From Aliivibrio sp. EL58 (lineage in GTDB: Bacteria > Pseudomonadota > Gammaproteobacteria > Enterobacterales > Vibrionaceae), in NCBI RefSeq assembly GCF_900312675.1, contig NZ_OMPC01000008.1:62040-126039 (forward strand): 64,000 nucleotides of DNA, written 5' to 3'. Made by a program: the position numbers and the translations under genes. The notes under the pieces were generated by a model that worked only from the letters and a program-made list of their open reading frames with translations, was not told the DNA's origin and did not search any database. Shown piece by piece: positions 38,880-47,144 of this stretch (the first letter of the stretch is position 1; the number at the start of each line of letters is the position of its first letter).

Positions 38880-40721
38880 ATGGATCAAAATCCGCAGTCA
38901 CAGCTAAAATTACTTGTAATCAAAGGCAAGGAACAAGGCTATCTGACCTACGCAGAAGTTAACGATCACCTACCAGAAGAAATTGTAGATTCTGAGCAGG
39001 TTGAAGATATTATTCAAATGATCAATGACATGGGCATCAAAGTGGTAGAAACCGCACCTGATGCCGATGATATGTCATTGAATGATGATGATGCCGTAAC
39101 TGATGAAGATGCAGCAGAAGCAGCTGCAGCCGCACTATCAAGTGTAGAAAGTGAAATTGGCCGTACAACGGATCCTGTTCGCATGTACATGCGTGAAATG
39201 GGTACTGTTGAACTTCTTACTCGTGAAGGCGAAATCGACATCGCTAAACGTATTGAAGAAGGCATTAATGAAGTTCAGTGTTCAGTTGCTGAATTCCCTG
39301 GCGCAATTTCATACTTATTAGAACAGTTTGATAAAGTTCAAGCCGAAGAGATTCGACTTACTGACATCATTTCTGGTTTTGTTGATCCTAATGATGATGG
39401 TTCAGCAGCACCAACAGCAACTCACATCGGTTCTGAACTGAGTGAATCTGATCTTGAAGACGAAGATAAAGAAGCTGAAGATGATGAAGACGAGGAAGAA
39501 GAAGATGTAGGTATTGACCCAGAGCTTGCTTTGGAGAAGTTCACAGAACTTCGTACGTCTTACCACAACATGCAACTTGCTTTTGAAGAACATGGTCGTG
39601 ATAACGCAAAAGCACGCGTAGCGATTGGCGAGTTAACGGATGTATTCCGTGAATTTAAACTGATCCCTAAACAGTTTGATTACCTAGTTCGTGAAATGCG
39701 CGGCAGCATGGATCGTGTTCGTACACAAGAACGTTTAATTATGCGTATGTGTGTTGAATACGGAAAAATGCCTAAGAAATCATTCATTTCTCTTTTCTCT
39801 GGTAATGAATCTTCTGACGAATGGTTCAACGAAATCATCGCATCTGACAAACCATACGTGGAGCGTCTAAAGCGTTACGAAGAAGATATTCGCCGTTCAA
39901 TTAAGAAAATTGACAGCATTGAGAAAGAAACTGGATTACCAGTTCTAAATATCAAAGACATCAGCCGTCGCATGTCTATCGGTGAAGCAAAAGCTCGTCG
40001 TGCGAAGAAAGAAATGGTTGAAGCAAACTTACGTCTTGTTATCTCTATTGCTAAAAAATACACAAACCGTGGTCTACAATTCTTGGATCTTATTCAAGAA
40101 GGTAACATCGGTCTAATGAAGGCTGTAGATAAATTTGAATACCGTCGTGGTTACAAATTCTCTACTTATGCGACATGGTGGATCCGTCAAGCGATCACTC
40201 GTTCAATTGCCGACCAAGCGCGTACAATCCGTATTCCAGTTCACATGATCGAAACGATCAACAAACTGAATCGTATTTCGCGTCAAATGCTACAAGAAAT
40301 GGGCCGTGAGCCATTACCAGAAGAACTTGCTGAGCGCATGCAAATGCCTGAAGACAAGATCCGTAAGGTTCTGAAAATCGCTAAAGAGCCTATTTCAATG
40401 GAAACACCAATCGGTGATGATGAAGATTCGCACCTAGGTGATTTCATCGAGGATAATACCCTTGAACTTCCTGTTGATTCTGCAACTTCAACAAGCTTGA
40501 AATTTGCAACTAACGACGTTCTTGCAGGACTAACTCCTCGTGAAGCAAAAGTACTTCGTATGCGTTTTGGTATCGATATGAATACCGATCATACTCTTGA
40601 AGAAGTAGGTAAGCAGTTTGATGTAACGCGTGAGCGTATTCGTCAAATCGAAGCGAAAGCACTTCGTAAATTGCGTCACCCAAGTCGTTCAGAAGTATTA
40701 CGTAGCTTCTTAGACGAATAA
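38880..40721 (+). CDS. rpoD: RNA polymerase primary sigma factor sigma70
   Basis: 613 residues from the ATG at 38880 ([20 protein letters not shown]), with an AGGA ribosome site; earlier in-frame ATGs give non-family residues. Region 1.1 is N-terminal, the non-conserved region contains a strongly acidic stretch near residues 195-220, region 2.4 reads '[17 protein letters not shown]' and region 4.2 '[19 protein letters not shown]'. The length equals E. coli RpoD. It ends the operon and is followed by a strong terminator. Confidence 0.98.
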   Translation: MDQNPQSQLKLLVIKGKEQGYLTYAEVNDHLPEEIVDSEQVEDIIQMINDMGIKVVETAPDADDMSLNDDDAVTDEDAAEAAAAALSSVESEIGRTTDPVRMYMREMGTVELLTREGEIDIAKRIEEGINEVQCSVAEFPGAISYLLEQFDKVQAEEIRLTDIISGFVDPNDDGSAAPTATHIGSELSESDLEDEDKEAEDDEDEEEEDVGIDPELALEKFTELRTSYHNMQLAFEEHGRDNAKARVAIGELTDVFREFKLIPKQFDYLVREMRGSMDRVRTQERLIMRMCVEYGKMPKKSFISLFSGNESSDEWFNEIIASDKPYVERLKRYEEDIRRSIKKIDSIEKETGLPVLNIKDISRRMSIGEAKARRAKKEMVEANLRLVISIAKKYTNRGLQFLDLIQEGNIGLMKAVDKFEYRRGYKFSTYATWWIRQAITRSIADQARTIRIPVHMIETINKLNRISRQMLQEMGREPLPEELAERMQMPEDKIRKVLKIAKEPISMETPIGDDEDSHLGDFIEDNTLELPVDSATSTSLKFATNDVLAGLTPREAKVLRMRFGIDMNTDHTLEEVGKQFDVTRERIRQIEAKALRKLRHPSRSEVLRSFLDE

Positions 40722-40750
40722 TTAAACATAATTATTTGTTAATAGAATCA

Positions 40751-40778
40751 AAAAGGTGAGCTTAGGCTCACCTTTTTT
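40751..40778 (+). terminator. Terminator after rpoD
   Basis: A perfect stem (AAAAGGTGAGC region, 40751-40761, with 40766-40776), a four-base loop and six Ts. Confidence 0.92.
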
Positions 40779-40831
40779 CGATCTAGATGCATATTTTCAA
40801 TCAAGTGATTAAAAAGCAAACGCCTTATGGC

Positions 40832-40860
40832 TAGACACTGTTTTCATCTTCCCCTATAAT
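40832..40860 (+). promoter_or_regulatory. Promoter of the tRNA-Ile2 gene
   Basis: TAGACA (40832-40837) and a perfect TATAAT (40855-40860) are 17 bases apart, so the RNA should start close to 40867, a few bases before the mature tRNA. Confidence 0.8.
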
Positions 40861-40873
40861 CACCACCTACAAC

Positions 40874-40949
40874 GGCCCCTTAGCTCAGTGGTTAGAGCGC
40901 ACGACTCATAATCGTTCGGTCCCCAGTTCAAATCTGGGAGGGGCCACCA
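40874..40949 (+). tRNA. ileX: tRNA-Ile2, anticodon CAU (lysidine-modified type)
   Basis: A 76-base cloverleaf with a seven-base acceptor stem (GGCCCCT with AGGGGCC), encoded CCA, and anticodon CAT in the loop CTCATAA. The body matches E. coli ileX (same acceptor stem and D-arm) rather than initiator or elongator tRNA-Met, so after TilS modification of C34 it should read AUA as isoleucine. Position 27-43 of the anticodon stem is C-U, not a pair. It lies next to rpoD, as ileX does in E. coli. Automatic tools often label such genes tRNA-Met. Confidence 0.9.
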
Positions 40950-40955
40950 AATTAG

Positions 40956-40992
40956 AAAAGGCTGATAAGTATTTTTACTTATCAGCCTTTTT
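40956..40992. terminator. Shared terminator of tRNA-Ile2 and the opposite small ORF
   Basis: A long stem (40958-40971 with 40976-40989) with a four-base loop and T/A runs on both sides. Confidence 0.88.
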
Positions 40993-40997
40993 GCTTT

Positions 40998-41147
40998 TTA
41001 ATTTATCTTTTTTTTCTTGATGATTAGTAAGTACCCAATCAGAAGTAAAAATATAGATAGCTCTATTGCCGCCCTCATCAACCCTGAAGTACATACGGCA
41101 GCAATAATTAATGCAATAACAATCGCTAACAGTCCTTTTTTATTCAT
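40998..41147 (-). CDS. Small hydrophobic membrane protein, 49 residues
   Basis: An open frame from ATG at 41147 to TAA at 40998, starting MNKKGLLAIVIALIIAAV and ending LLIIKKKKIN. Two hydrophobic segments (about 5-22 and 31-43) are bracketed by lysines, typical of a real small inner-membrane protein. An AGGATGGAG ribosome site lies eight bases upstream. It ends just before a terminator that also serves the opposite tRNA. I recognise no family and assign no function. The overlapping plus-strand frame at 41017-41217 has no such ribosome site. Confidence 0.55.
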   Translation of the reverse strand: MNKKGLLAIVIALIIAAVCTSGLMRAAIELSIFLLLIGYLLIIKKKKIN

Positions 41148-41331
41148 ATACTCCATCCTAGAAATTATTCGAATACTATTATTGAAGATCTATCGCGCAA
41201 TGAAAAATAGCGAATAGCACTATCAAAGAACCAATTGCACTATCAATGGATCACAAAAAAGCATTAATAATTGGGATATTAAATAAAGCTACCTATACTA
41301 ATTGATAATTATTTTGATCATGGAGCTATCA

Positions 41332-41931
41332 ATGAAACGACTACTTTTACCCCTTCTTATCTCTAGCACCTCTTTCTATGCTCTTGCTAACGATCAACCT
41401 AAGGTTAGCGGCTTTTATGTTGGGGCAGGTTTCGGAACATTTGGTTACTCAGAGGAAGACTCTTGGAATGACAATAATAATAACCTTCTCTCAGCAGAAG
41501 CTGATGGCAACTCAACAAAAATTTATCTCGGCTATCAATTCAATAAAATTGTTGGTATTGAAGGAACATATACCGACTATGGCACAGCCAAAGCAAAAGT
41601 GGGTAGTTATTCAATGAAACCTACCTCTATTTCCTTAGCTGCCAATTTAGGTTACACCTTTGGAAATGGCCTTAGACCTTTTGGCTTAGTTGGTATGTCG
41701 AGTTTAGATTTAAATCAAAATGAAGAACAGTTAACCGACGATAACGGAGCCGCTTTTAAGGTTGGGTTCGGTGTTGAATACACACCAAAAGCATTAAGCG
41801 GGGTTCAAATTCGAGCAGCCTATGAAGTGGATATGTATGCAGTTGAATATGAGTCAACGAATGGGTTTTACTCAGAAACCAATCTCTACGCCTTAGACTC
41901 TTTATACCTTGGTGCTTCTTATAAATTTTAA
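41332..41931 (+). CDS. Outer-membrane beta-barrel protein, OmpA/OmpW-like small porin fold
   Basis: 199 residues from the ATG at 41332, with GGAG upstream. A signal peptide (about 1-18, MKRLLLPLLISSTSFYALA) is followed by 'VSGFYVGAGFGTFGYSEED' and alternating hydrophobic strands such as 'KIYLGYQFNKIVGIEGTYTD', ending in an aromatic residue (GASYKF), which is the outer-membrane insertion signal. This fits an eight-stranded barrel of the OMP_b-brl family. I cannot name a specific function. It stands alone between the small ORF and an acyl-CoA ligase. Confidence 0.82.
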   Translation: MKRLLLPLLISSTSFYALANDQPKVSGFYVGAGFGTFGYSEEDSWNDNNNNLLSAEADGNSTKIYLGYQFNKIVGIEGTYTDYGTAKAKVGSYSMKPTSISLAANLGYTFGNGLRPFGLVGMSSLDLNQNEEQLTDDNGAAFKVGFGVEYTPKALSGVQIRAAYEVDMYAVEYESTNGFYSETNLYALDSLYLGASYKF

Positions 41932-42077
41932 TGACTAAACAGAGCATTGGTACCCCAACCTTTGCTCTTATTCTTAATAAATGAGTAAAATCTTTTTTTC
42001 CTCTCAGCTTTTATATCTTTCTTGATATACACTCCCCTTGTATCCAACACTAACTAATAAAAAAATAAAGGTTATCT

Positions 42078-43625
42078 ATGTATAATTTAGCCAATAATCT
42101 TGAGCGTAACGCAACTTTTCGTCCTAATAATATTGCCCTCATCTTTCAAGATCAGAAAATTACTTACCAAGAATTAAATCAAAAAGTAAACGCCATTGCT
42201 GATCACTTGAGTCAACTCAATATAAAACCTGATGAGAAAATTGCTCTATCTTGTCCTAACACGCCTGAATTTGTTATTGCTTATTATGCCATTCAAAAAA
42301 TTGGAGCTATCGTTGTTCCTCTGAATGTAATGCTAAAAGGTGAAGAAGTTGCTTATCACCTAAAAGATTCTGATGCGGTAGCCCTGATTTCATACCAAGG
42401 TTCGGATGCAATGCCTATCGGTCAGTTTGGCTATGAGGGCTACAGTAAAGCGGACTTTTGTGAACACTTCATCCTAATTGAAACAACACCAAACTCTCAA
42501 GAAGCAGCCGTCGCTCACTCATTTAACCAATGGTTAGAAAGCGGAAGAAAGTCTTTTGAAACAGTCTATCGTTCAGCAGAAGATAGTTGTGTCATTCTAT
42601 ATACCTCAGGGACTACTGGTGCAGCCAAAGGGGCTGAATTAAGTCAAAGTAACATGCTGTGTAACGCACAAGCATGTCAGTCATTGACGAATCAAAAAGG
42701 GACTGACGTGAGTATTGCGATACTTCCGCTATTTCATACCTTCGGTCAATCTCTGATCATGAACACTTCGATTCTTGCTGGTAGTGCGCTCGTTCTTATT
42801 TCTCGATTCGTACCAAAAACCGTTCTTCAACAAGTTTATGAACACAAAGTGACTCATCTTGCGGGTGTTCCAACCATGTTCATTGGTTTACTGGCTTATG
42901 CTGAAAAGCATCCAGGAGAGCACCTAAAAGAGATCGCAAAAAATCTTAAAGTCGCTATTTCAGGTGGTGCATCAATGCCAGTTGAAGTGCTAAAACAATT
43001 CGAAGAAAAACTTCAAGTACCGGTTATTGAGGGCTATGGATTATCTGAATCATCCCCTGTCGCCGCATTCAACCATTTAGAGTTTGAAAGAAAGCCAGGA
43101 AGCATTGGGCAGCCTTTACCAGGTGTCACCATGAAAGTGGTAGACAAAAATGGGCATGAACTACCAACAGGACAAGAAGGTGAGCTTGTAATTCGTGGCC
43201 ATAACGTAATGAAAGGCTATTACAAAAAACCACAAGAGACCGCAAAAACAATTGTAGATGGTTGGCTTCATACGGGCGATATTGTTCGCTTCGACGAGGA
43301 GGGTTATATCTATGTCGTTGATCGCTTAAAAGAACTGATCATTAGTGGCGGCTATAATGTCTATCCACGTGAAGTAGAAGAAGTATATATGAAACACCCT
43401 TCAGTACATTTAGTTGCTGTCATTGGTGTTGAGCATCCGCGTTTTGGTGAAGAAGTAAAAGCCTTTATTATTCTTAAAGAAGGCCATTCTATTTCAGAAA
43501 AAGAACTGATTAAATGGAGTAAACAACACCTCGCTGATTATAAGTGCCCTAAACATCTCGATATTGTAGAAGCATTACCAATGACAGCAACAGGCAAAAT
43601 TTTAAAGCGAATGCTAAAAGCATAA
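42078..43625 (+). CDS. AMP-dependent fatty-acid/acyl-CoA ligase
   Basis: 515 residues. The ANL-superfamily motifs are present: P-loop 'YTSGTTGAAKGAELSQ' (about 175-190), 'GYGLSESSP', 'GWLHTGDIVRFDEEGYIYV' and the C-terminal 'GKILKRML' with the catalytic lysine. These enzymes activate a carboxylate as acyl-AMP and then form the CoA thioester. 515 residues is closer to short/medium or long-chain bacterial ligases than to FadD (about 560). Substrate not decidable from sequence. It stands alone; no beta-oxidation genes are adjacent. Confidence 0.88.
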   Translation: MYNLANNLERNATFRPNNIALIFQDQKITYQELNQKVNAIADHLSQLNIKPDEKIALSCPNTPEFVIAYYAIQKIGAIVVPLNVMLKGEEVAYHLKDSDAVALISYQGSDAMPIGQFGYEGYSKADFCEHFILIETTPNSQEAAVAHSFNQWLESGRKSFETVYRSAEDSCVILYTSGTTGAAKGAELSQSNMLCNAQACQSLTNQKGTDVSIAILPLFHTFGQSLIMNTSILAGSALVLISRFVPKTVLQQVYEHKVTHLAGVPTMFIGLLAYAEKHPGEHLKEIAKNLKVAISGGASMPVEVLKQFEEKLQVPVIEGYGLSESSPVAAFNHLEFERKPGSIGQPLPGVTMKVVDKNGHELPTGQEGELVIRGHNVMKGYYKKPQETAKTIVDGWLHTGDIVRFDEEGYIYVVDRLKELIISGGYNVYPREVEEVYMKHPSVHLVAVIGVEHPRFGEEVKAFIILKEGHSISEKELIKWSKQHLADYKCPKHLDIVEALPMTATGKILKRMLKA

Positions 43626-43714
43626 AGGTAGAGTCTACCTTCTATAATTGCAGGTATATTCCCATATAAAAAATAGGTATATACTTGCGTATCACTCCCT
43701 GATGGATACCTACT

Positions 43715-44116
43715 ATGTCAAACAAAACAAATAAAGGCATTTGGTTTGCCTATATTGCTAGCCTACTTACCCCCTTAACTTTAATGCTATCAGGCATCAT
43801 AGCCATTATTTTTGCAGGCTATCAGATGAATAAAGGCACAAATGATGAAGTTGTCGATAGCCACTACTATGCGATCATCAAAAGTTTCTTTCTATTTCTT
43901 ACTTTTTTCGTCGTCCTTAGTGTTACAGCCGCAACGATGAGCGGCATGGTTGCAGGTTTAGAGTATTGGGTCCACAGCTCTATTCTTGATAAAATCTATT
44001 CAGCTATACCGGTTATCGGCGCTGTCATTTCATTACTTGCTATTGGTACTTGGTTTATAAAACTGGCCAAAGGAATGCAAAAACTTAAAGCATATCAAGC
44101 AATTGAAAATCAATAA
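43715..44116 (+). CDS. DUF4870-like small membrane protein
   Basis: 133 residues with about three membrane helices: 'GIWFAYIASLLTPLTLMLSG', 'IIKSFFLFLTFFVVLSVTAA' and 'VIGAVISLLAIGTWFIKLA'. The layout (short N-terminus, first pair of helices, 'SHYYAIIKSFF') resembles DUF4870/Tic20-like proteins. No enzymatic motif. It follows the acyl-CoA ligase after 90 bases and has its own terminator. Function unknown. Confidence 0.75.
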   Translation: MSNKTNKGIWFAYIASLLTPLTLMLSGIIAIIFAGYQMNKGTNDEVVDSHYYAIIKSFFLFLTFFVVLSVTAATMSGMVAGLEYWVHSSILDKIYSAIPVIGAVISLLAIGTWFIKLAKGMQKLKAYQAIENQ

Positions 44117-44119
44117 TAT

Positions 44120-44143
44120 AAAGGCACTTTAAGTGCCTTTTTT
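44120..44143 (+). terminator. Terminator after the DUF4870-like gene
   Basis: AAAGGCACTT faces AAGTGCCTTT around one base (44120-44140), so several inner pairs must open to form the loop, followed by Ts. Confidence 0.85.
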
Positions 44144-44504
44144 ATTTCGAGTAACAAAATAAACATTTAGCAAATATCATCACAACAAGAAAGTGATCTT
44201 CATCAGTTTTACTGTTAGAATTTGCCACCAAAAGCGATAGAAACTTACAAAAAAGATCCGACTGAAACGATGTTGAGTAATGTAAATTTGTTTTTAATAT
44301 TGTGATTAAAGTGCAAATTGTTTACCTGAATCAATAATCCATTACTCTTTTCAGTCTAAACTACAGGTAATTATTAAATTTATATGCTTAGCCATAAAGA
44401 TTTTGAAGATAAAACTGTTGTTATATTTCAACACTTCATCCCATTTAGGCTGAGCATTACTGCGTTTATCATTTTAAATATACTCATCTGGAGAGATTTC
44501 TCAC
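44144..44504 (+). promoter_or_regulatory. pykF upstream region with a candidate Cra half-site
   Basis: About 360 bases without a supported gene. TGAAACGATGTT at 44263-44274 matches seven bases of the Cra (FruR) half-site TGAAACG, and E. coli pykF is a known Cra target. The second half of the site is poor, so this is tentative. No promoter is assigned. Confidence 0.3.
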
Positions 44505-45917
44505 ATGAAAAAGACCAAAATCGTTTGTACGATTGGCCCAAAAACTGAGTCAGTAGAAAAACTAACTGAACTTGCAAATGCTGGCATGAACGTAATGCGC
44601 CTTAACTTCTCACACGGCGATTTCGCAGAGCACGGCAACCGTATCGATAATCTTCGTCAAGTAATGAAGAACACAGATAAGCAACTTGCTATCCTTCTTG
44701 ATACTAAGGGTCCTGAAATCCGTACTATCAAACTAGAAAACGGCGATGACGTTGCTCTAGTTGCTGGTCAAGACTTCACATTTACAACTGATATTTCAGT
44801 TATTGGTAACAAAGACGTTGTTGCTGTTACTTACCCAGGTTTTGCTAAAGACCTTGAAGTTGGTAACACTATCCTTGTTGATGATGGCCTAATCGAAATG
44901 GAAGTTGTTGCAACAACTGAAACTGAAGTTAAGTGTAAAGTTCTTAACAACGGTGACCTAGGCGAAAACAAAGGTGTTAACCTTCCTGGCGTTTCAGTTA
45001 AGCTTCCAGCTCTTTCTGAAAAAGATAAAGCTGACCTTAAGTTTGGTTGTGAGCAAGGCGTTGATTTCGTTGCAGCTTCTTTCATCCGTAAAGAAGAAGA
45101 TGTTAAAGAAATCCGTGAACTACTTGTTGCTAATGGCGGCGAGAACATTCAAATCATCTCTAAGATTGAAAACCAAGAAGGTGTTGATAACTTCGATTCA
45201 ATCCTAGAAGCTTCTGACGGTATCATGGTTGCTCGTGGCGATCTTGGTGTTGAAATCCCAGTTGAAGAAGTAATCTTCGCTCAGAAGATGATGATCGAGA
45301 AATGTAACCGCGCACGTAAAGTTGTAATCACTGCAACTCAAATGCTTGATTCTATGATCAAAAACCCACGTCCAACACGCGCAGAAGCGGGTGATGTTGC
45401 TAACGCAATCATGGATGGTACAGATGCAGTAATGCTTTCTGGTGAATCGGCTAAAGGTAAATACCCTGTTGAAGCAGTAACTATCATGGCTCAAATCTGT
45501 GCTCGTACAGATAGAGCTCTTAAAGCAGAGCTAGGTTCTCGTCTAGACAGCCCACGTCTACGTATCACTGAAGCGGTATGTAAAGGCGCTGTTGATACAG
45601 CTGAGAAACTAAACGCTCCTGTAATCGTTGTAGCAACTGAAGCTGGTAAATCTGCTCGTTCTATTCGTAAGTACTTCCCAACAGCTAAAATCATCGCTGT
45701 AACTACTAATACTAAGACAGCTGCACAGCTTTGTCTTTCTAAAGGTGTTACTCCAATGGTTGTTGATGCTATCGATAGCACTGACGCATTCTACCTACGC
45801 GGTAAAGAGCTAGCTCTTGAGTCTGGTATTGGCGCTAAAGGCGACATCGTTGTTATGGTTTCTGGTGCTCTAGTACCATCAGGCACAACAAACACAGCAT
45901 CGGTACACGTATTATAA
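44505..45917 (+). CDS. pykF: Pyruvate kinase I
   Basis: 470 residues, the PykF length. It converts phosphoenolpyruvate and ADP to pyruvate and ATP at the end of glycolysis. '[15 protein letters not shown]', '[12 protein letters not shown]', '[13 protein letters not shown]' and the signature '[20 protein letters not shown]' are seen. The PykF (fructose-1,6-bisphosphate-activated) type is more likely than PykA by length and N-terminus. A GGAGAG ribosome site precedes the ATG. Codon use is strongly biased, as expected for a highly expressed gene. Confidence 0.97.
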   Translation: MKKTKIVCTIGPKTESVEKLTELANAGMNVMRLNFSHGDFAEHGNRIDNLRQVMKNTDKQLAILLDTKGPEIRTIKLENGDDVALVAGQDFTFTTDISVIGNKDVVAVTYPGFAKDLEVGNTILVDDGLIEMEVVATTETEVKCKVLNNGDLGENKGVNLPGVSVKLPALSEKDKADLKFGCEQGVDFVAASFIRKEEDVKEIRELLVANGGENIQIISKIENQEGVDNFDSILEASDGIMVARGDLGVEIPVEEVIFAQKMMIEKCNRARKVVITATQMLDSMIKNPRPTRAEAGDVANAIMDGTDAVMLSGESAKGKYPVEAVTIMAQICARTDRALKAELGSRLDSPRLRITEAVCKGAVDTAEKLNAPVIVVATEAGKSARSIRKYFPTAKIIAVTTNTKTAAQLCLSKGVTPMVVDAIDSTDAFYLRGKELALESGIGAKGDIVVMVSGALVPSGTTNTASVHVL

Positions 45918-45954
45918 TTCATCTGAATTTATAATCGGTTATACGACATTCAAT

Positions 45955-45979
45955 AAAAGAGGGCTTAGGCCCTCTTTTT
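45955..45979 (+). terminator. Terminator after pykF
   Basis: A perfect stem (45955-45964 with 45969-45978), a four-base loop and a run of Ts. Confidence 0.92.
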
Positions 45980-46134
45980 TTATGAAATTTTATTGGCAGT
46001 AAAGATACGATACGTTATACTCGAAATCATTAACAGAACTGCAGATGGTATATATCATTCTTGGTATCTAATATATTTATAAGCCAAGTTGACATCATTC
46101 ATTGCAATCAAGATTTATTAAAGAGAGTAGCGAA

Positions 46135-46797
46135 GTGTCTAGCCCAACCCTTACAGATAAAGTATCAAAAATGATTCACCAAGATATTCTTAATGGTGAT
46201 CTGCACCCAGGTCAAAAATTGGTTGTTGCCGAACTAAAAGAACGTTACAGCGTTGGCGCATCTCCAATTCGCGAAGCACTTGTTCAGTTATCTTGGAATA
46301 AATATGTAAAACTTCAACCTCAAAAAGGCTGCTGGGTTGCTGCTATTTCATCAGAAGAACTAAAAGAATTATTCGAAGGTTTATCTGTTATTGGTAAGGT
46401 TTTACTGTCAAAAGCCATCAAAAATGGCAATGAAGCATGGGAGCTAAGTGTTCTGACTACCTTCCATAAATTAAGCAAAGTAAATCTAACTGAACCGTCA
46501 TTAGAAGTTATGCTTGAATGGGAAGAACGATATTCAGCATTTCATAGTACCCTTCTTGAAGGGGCTAATGCGCCAATTATGCACCAATTCCACCAAGAGT
46601 TAACAAACCAAATTAAACGCTATCACCATCTTCAAAGTAATTATAATGAAGCGTGTAAAGAATATACTGATTTCCTAAAAGAACATGAAAGCATTATGAA
46701 ACTGGCATTAGCTCGCAATGAAGAGCAAGCGATTGAATTACTAGAAAAGCACTATGTCACTACAATGGATTTACTATCGGGCTCATTTGAAGCCTAA
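46135..46797 (+). CDS. GntR/FadR-family transcriptional regulator
   Basis: 220 residues from a GTG at 46135 with AGAGAG upstream; an in-frame TTG at 46102 would give 231. The N-terminal winged helix (about 8-70) has the recognition helix in 'YSVGASPIREALVQL' and wing 'QKGCWVAAIS'. The C-terminal helical domain (about 85-215) is FCD-like, with 'ERYSAFHSTLLEGANAPIM' and 'EHESIMKLALARN' where a metal or effector acid could bind. CsiR of E. coli is a similar size. A quasi-palindrome, ATGGTATATATCAT (46045-46058), lies upstream and may be its own operator. Effector unknown. Confidence 0.88.
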   Translation: MSSPTLTDKVSKMIHQDILNGDLHPGQKLVVAELKERYSVGASPIREALVQLSWNKYVKLQPQKGCWVAAISSEELKELFEGLSVIGKVLLSKAIKNGNEAWELSVLTTFHKLSKVNLTEPSLEVMLEWEERYSAFHSTLLEGANAPIMHQFHQELTNQIKRYHHLQSNYNEACKEYTDFLKEHESIMKLALARNEEQAIELLEKHYVTTMDLLSGSFEA

Positions 46798-46820
46798 CAT
46801 TCATTTATGACTAAAATAGA

Positions 46821-46847
46821 AAACCAGACACTATCGTCTGGTTTTTT
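46821..46847. terminator. Terminator after the GntR gene
   Basis: A nine-base stem (46821-46829 with 46836-46844), a six-base loop and a T-run. Confidence 0.88.
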
Positions 46848-46879
46848 GTTTTATGCTATATCTATTTACGACTCGGCGA

Positions 46880-47011
46880 TTACCAACCAAAAAACTCTTT
46901 ATTATGAGTACCTATCAGTAATACCATTAATAAAAAATAAATCGCACTCAGTTGAAATCCTAAAATAGCCAGGCTACCTACTGTTAGTCTTACTAAAAAA
47001 TCAGTAAACAT
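46880..47011 (-). CDS. Small membrane protein, 43 residues
   Basis: ATG at 47011 to TAA at 46880, encoding MFTDFLVRLTVGSLAILGFQ then LSAIYFLLMVLLIGTHNKEFFGW. One or two hydrophobic helices (about 8-36) with a short polar end. GAGG lies five bases before the ATG, a strong ribosome site. It fills the otherwise empty 347-base gap between the GntR regulator and the diguanylate cyclase; the 3' side runs towards the GntR terminator, which can act in both directions. No family recognised; function unknown. Confidence 0.6.
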   Translation of the reverse strand: MFTDFLVRLTVGSLAILGFQLSAIYFLLMVLLIGTHNKEFFGW

Positions 47012-47144
47012 AAAGACCTCGTACTATCCTCAGCCCATTCGCTTACTCCCTACTAACGTATAGCATCCTACTATAGGCTTATTTATCAATAAGAGTAAGT
47101 ATAGCTAAGCTTCTACTTTAGTCTAATGAGAAGCCAATAACTAA

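Noticed and set aside
40874-40949. tRNA-Met
   Set aside because: The anticodon is CAT, but acceptor stem and arms match ileX rather than elongator or initiator tRNA-Met.
41017-41217. 66-residue plus-strand frame after the tRNA
   Set aside because: No ribosome site, and it is the complement of the 49-residue minus-strand gene, which has better start signals and a membrane-protein pattern.
44384-44548. 54-residue frame MLSHKDFEDKTVVIFQHF... upstream of pykF
   Set aside because: No ribosome site and its last part overlaps the pykF start out of frame. It looks like chance.
44831-45781. Long antisense frames within pykF
   Set aside because: Typical of strongly biased codon use in a highly expressed gene; no start signals or homology.
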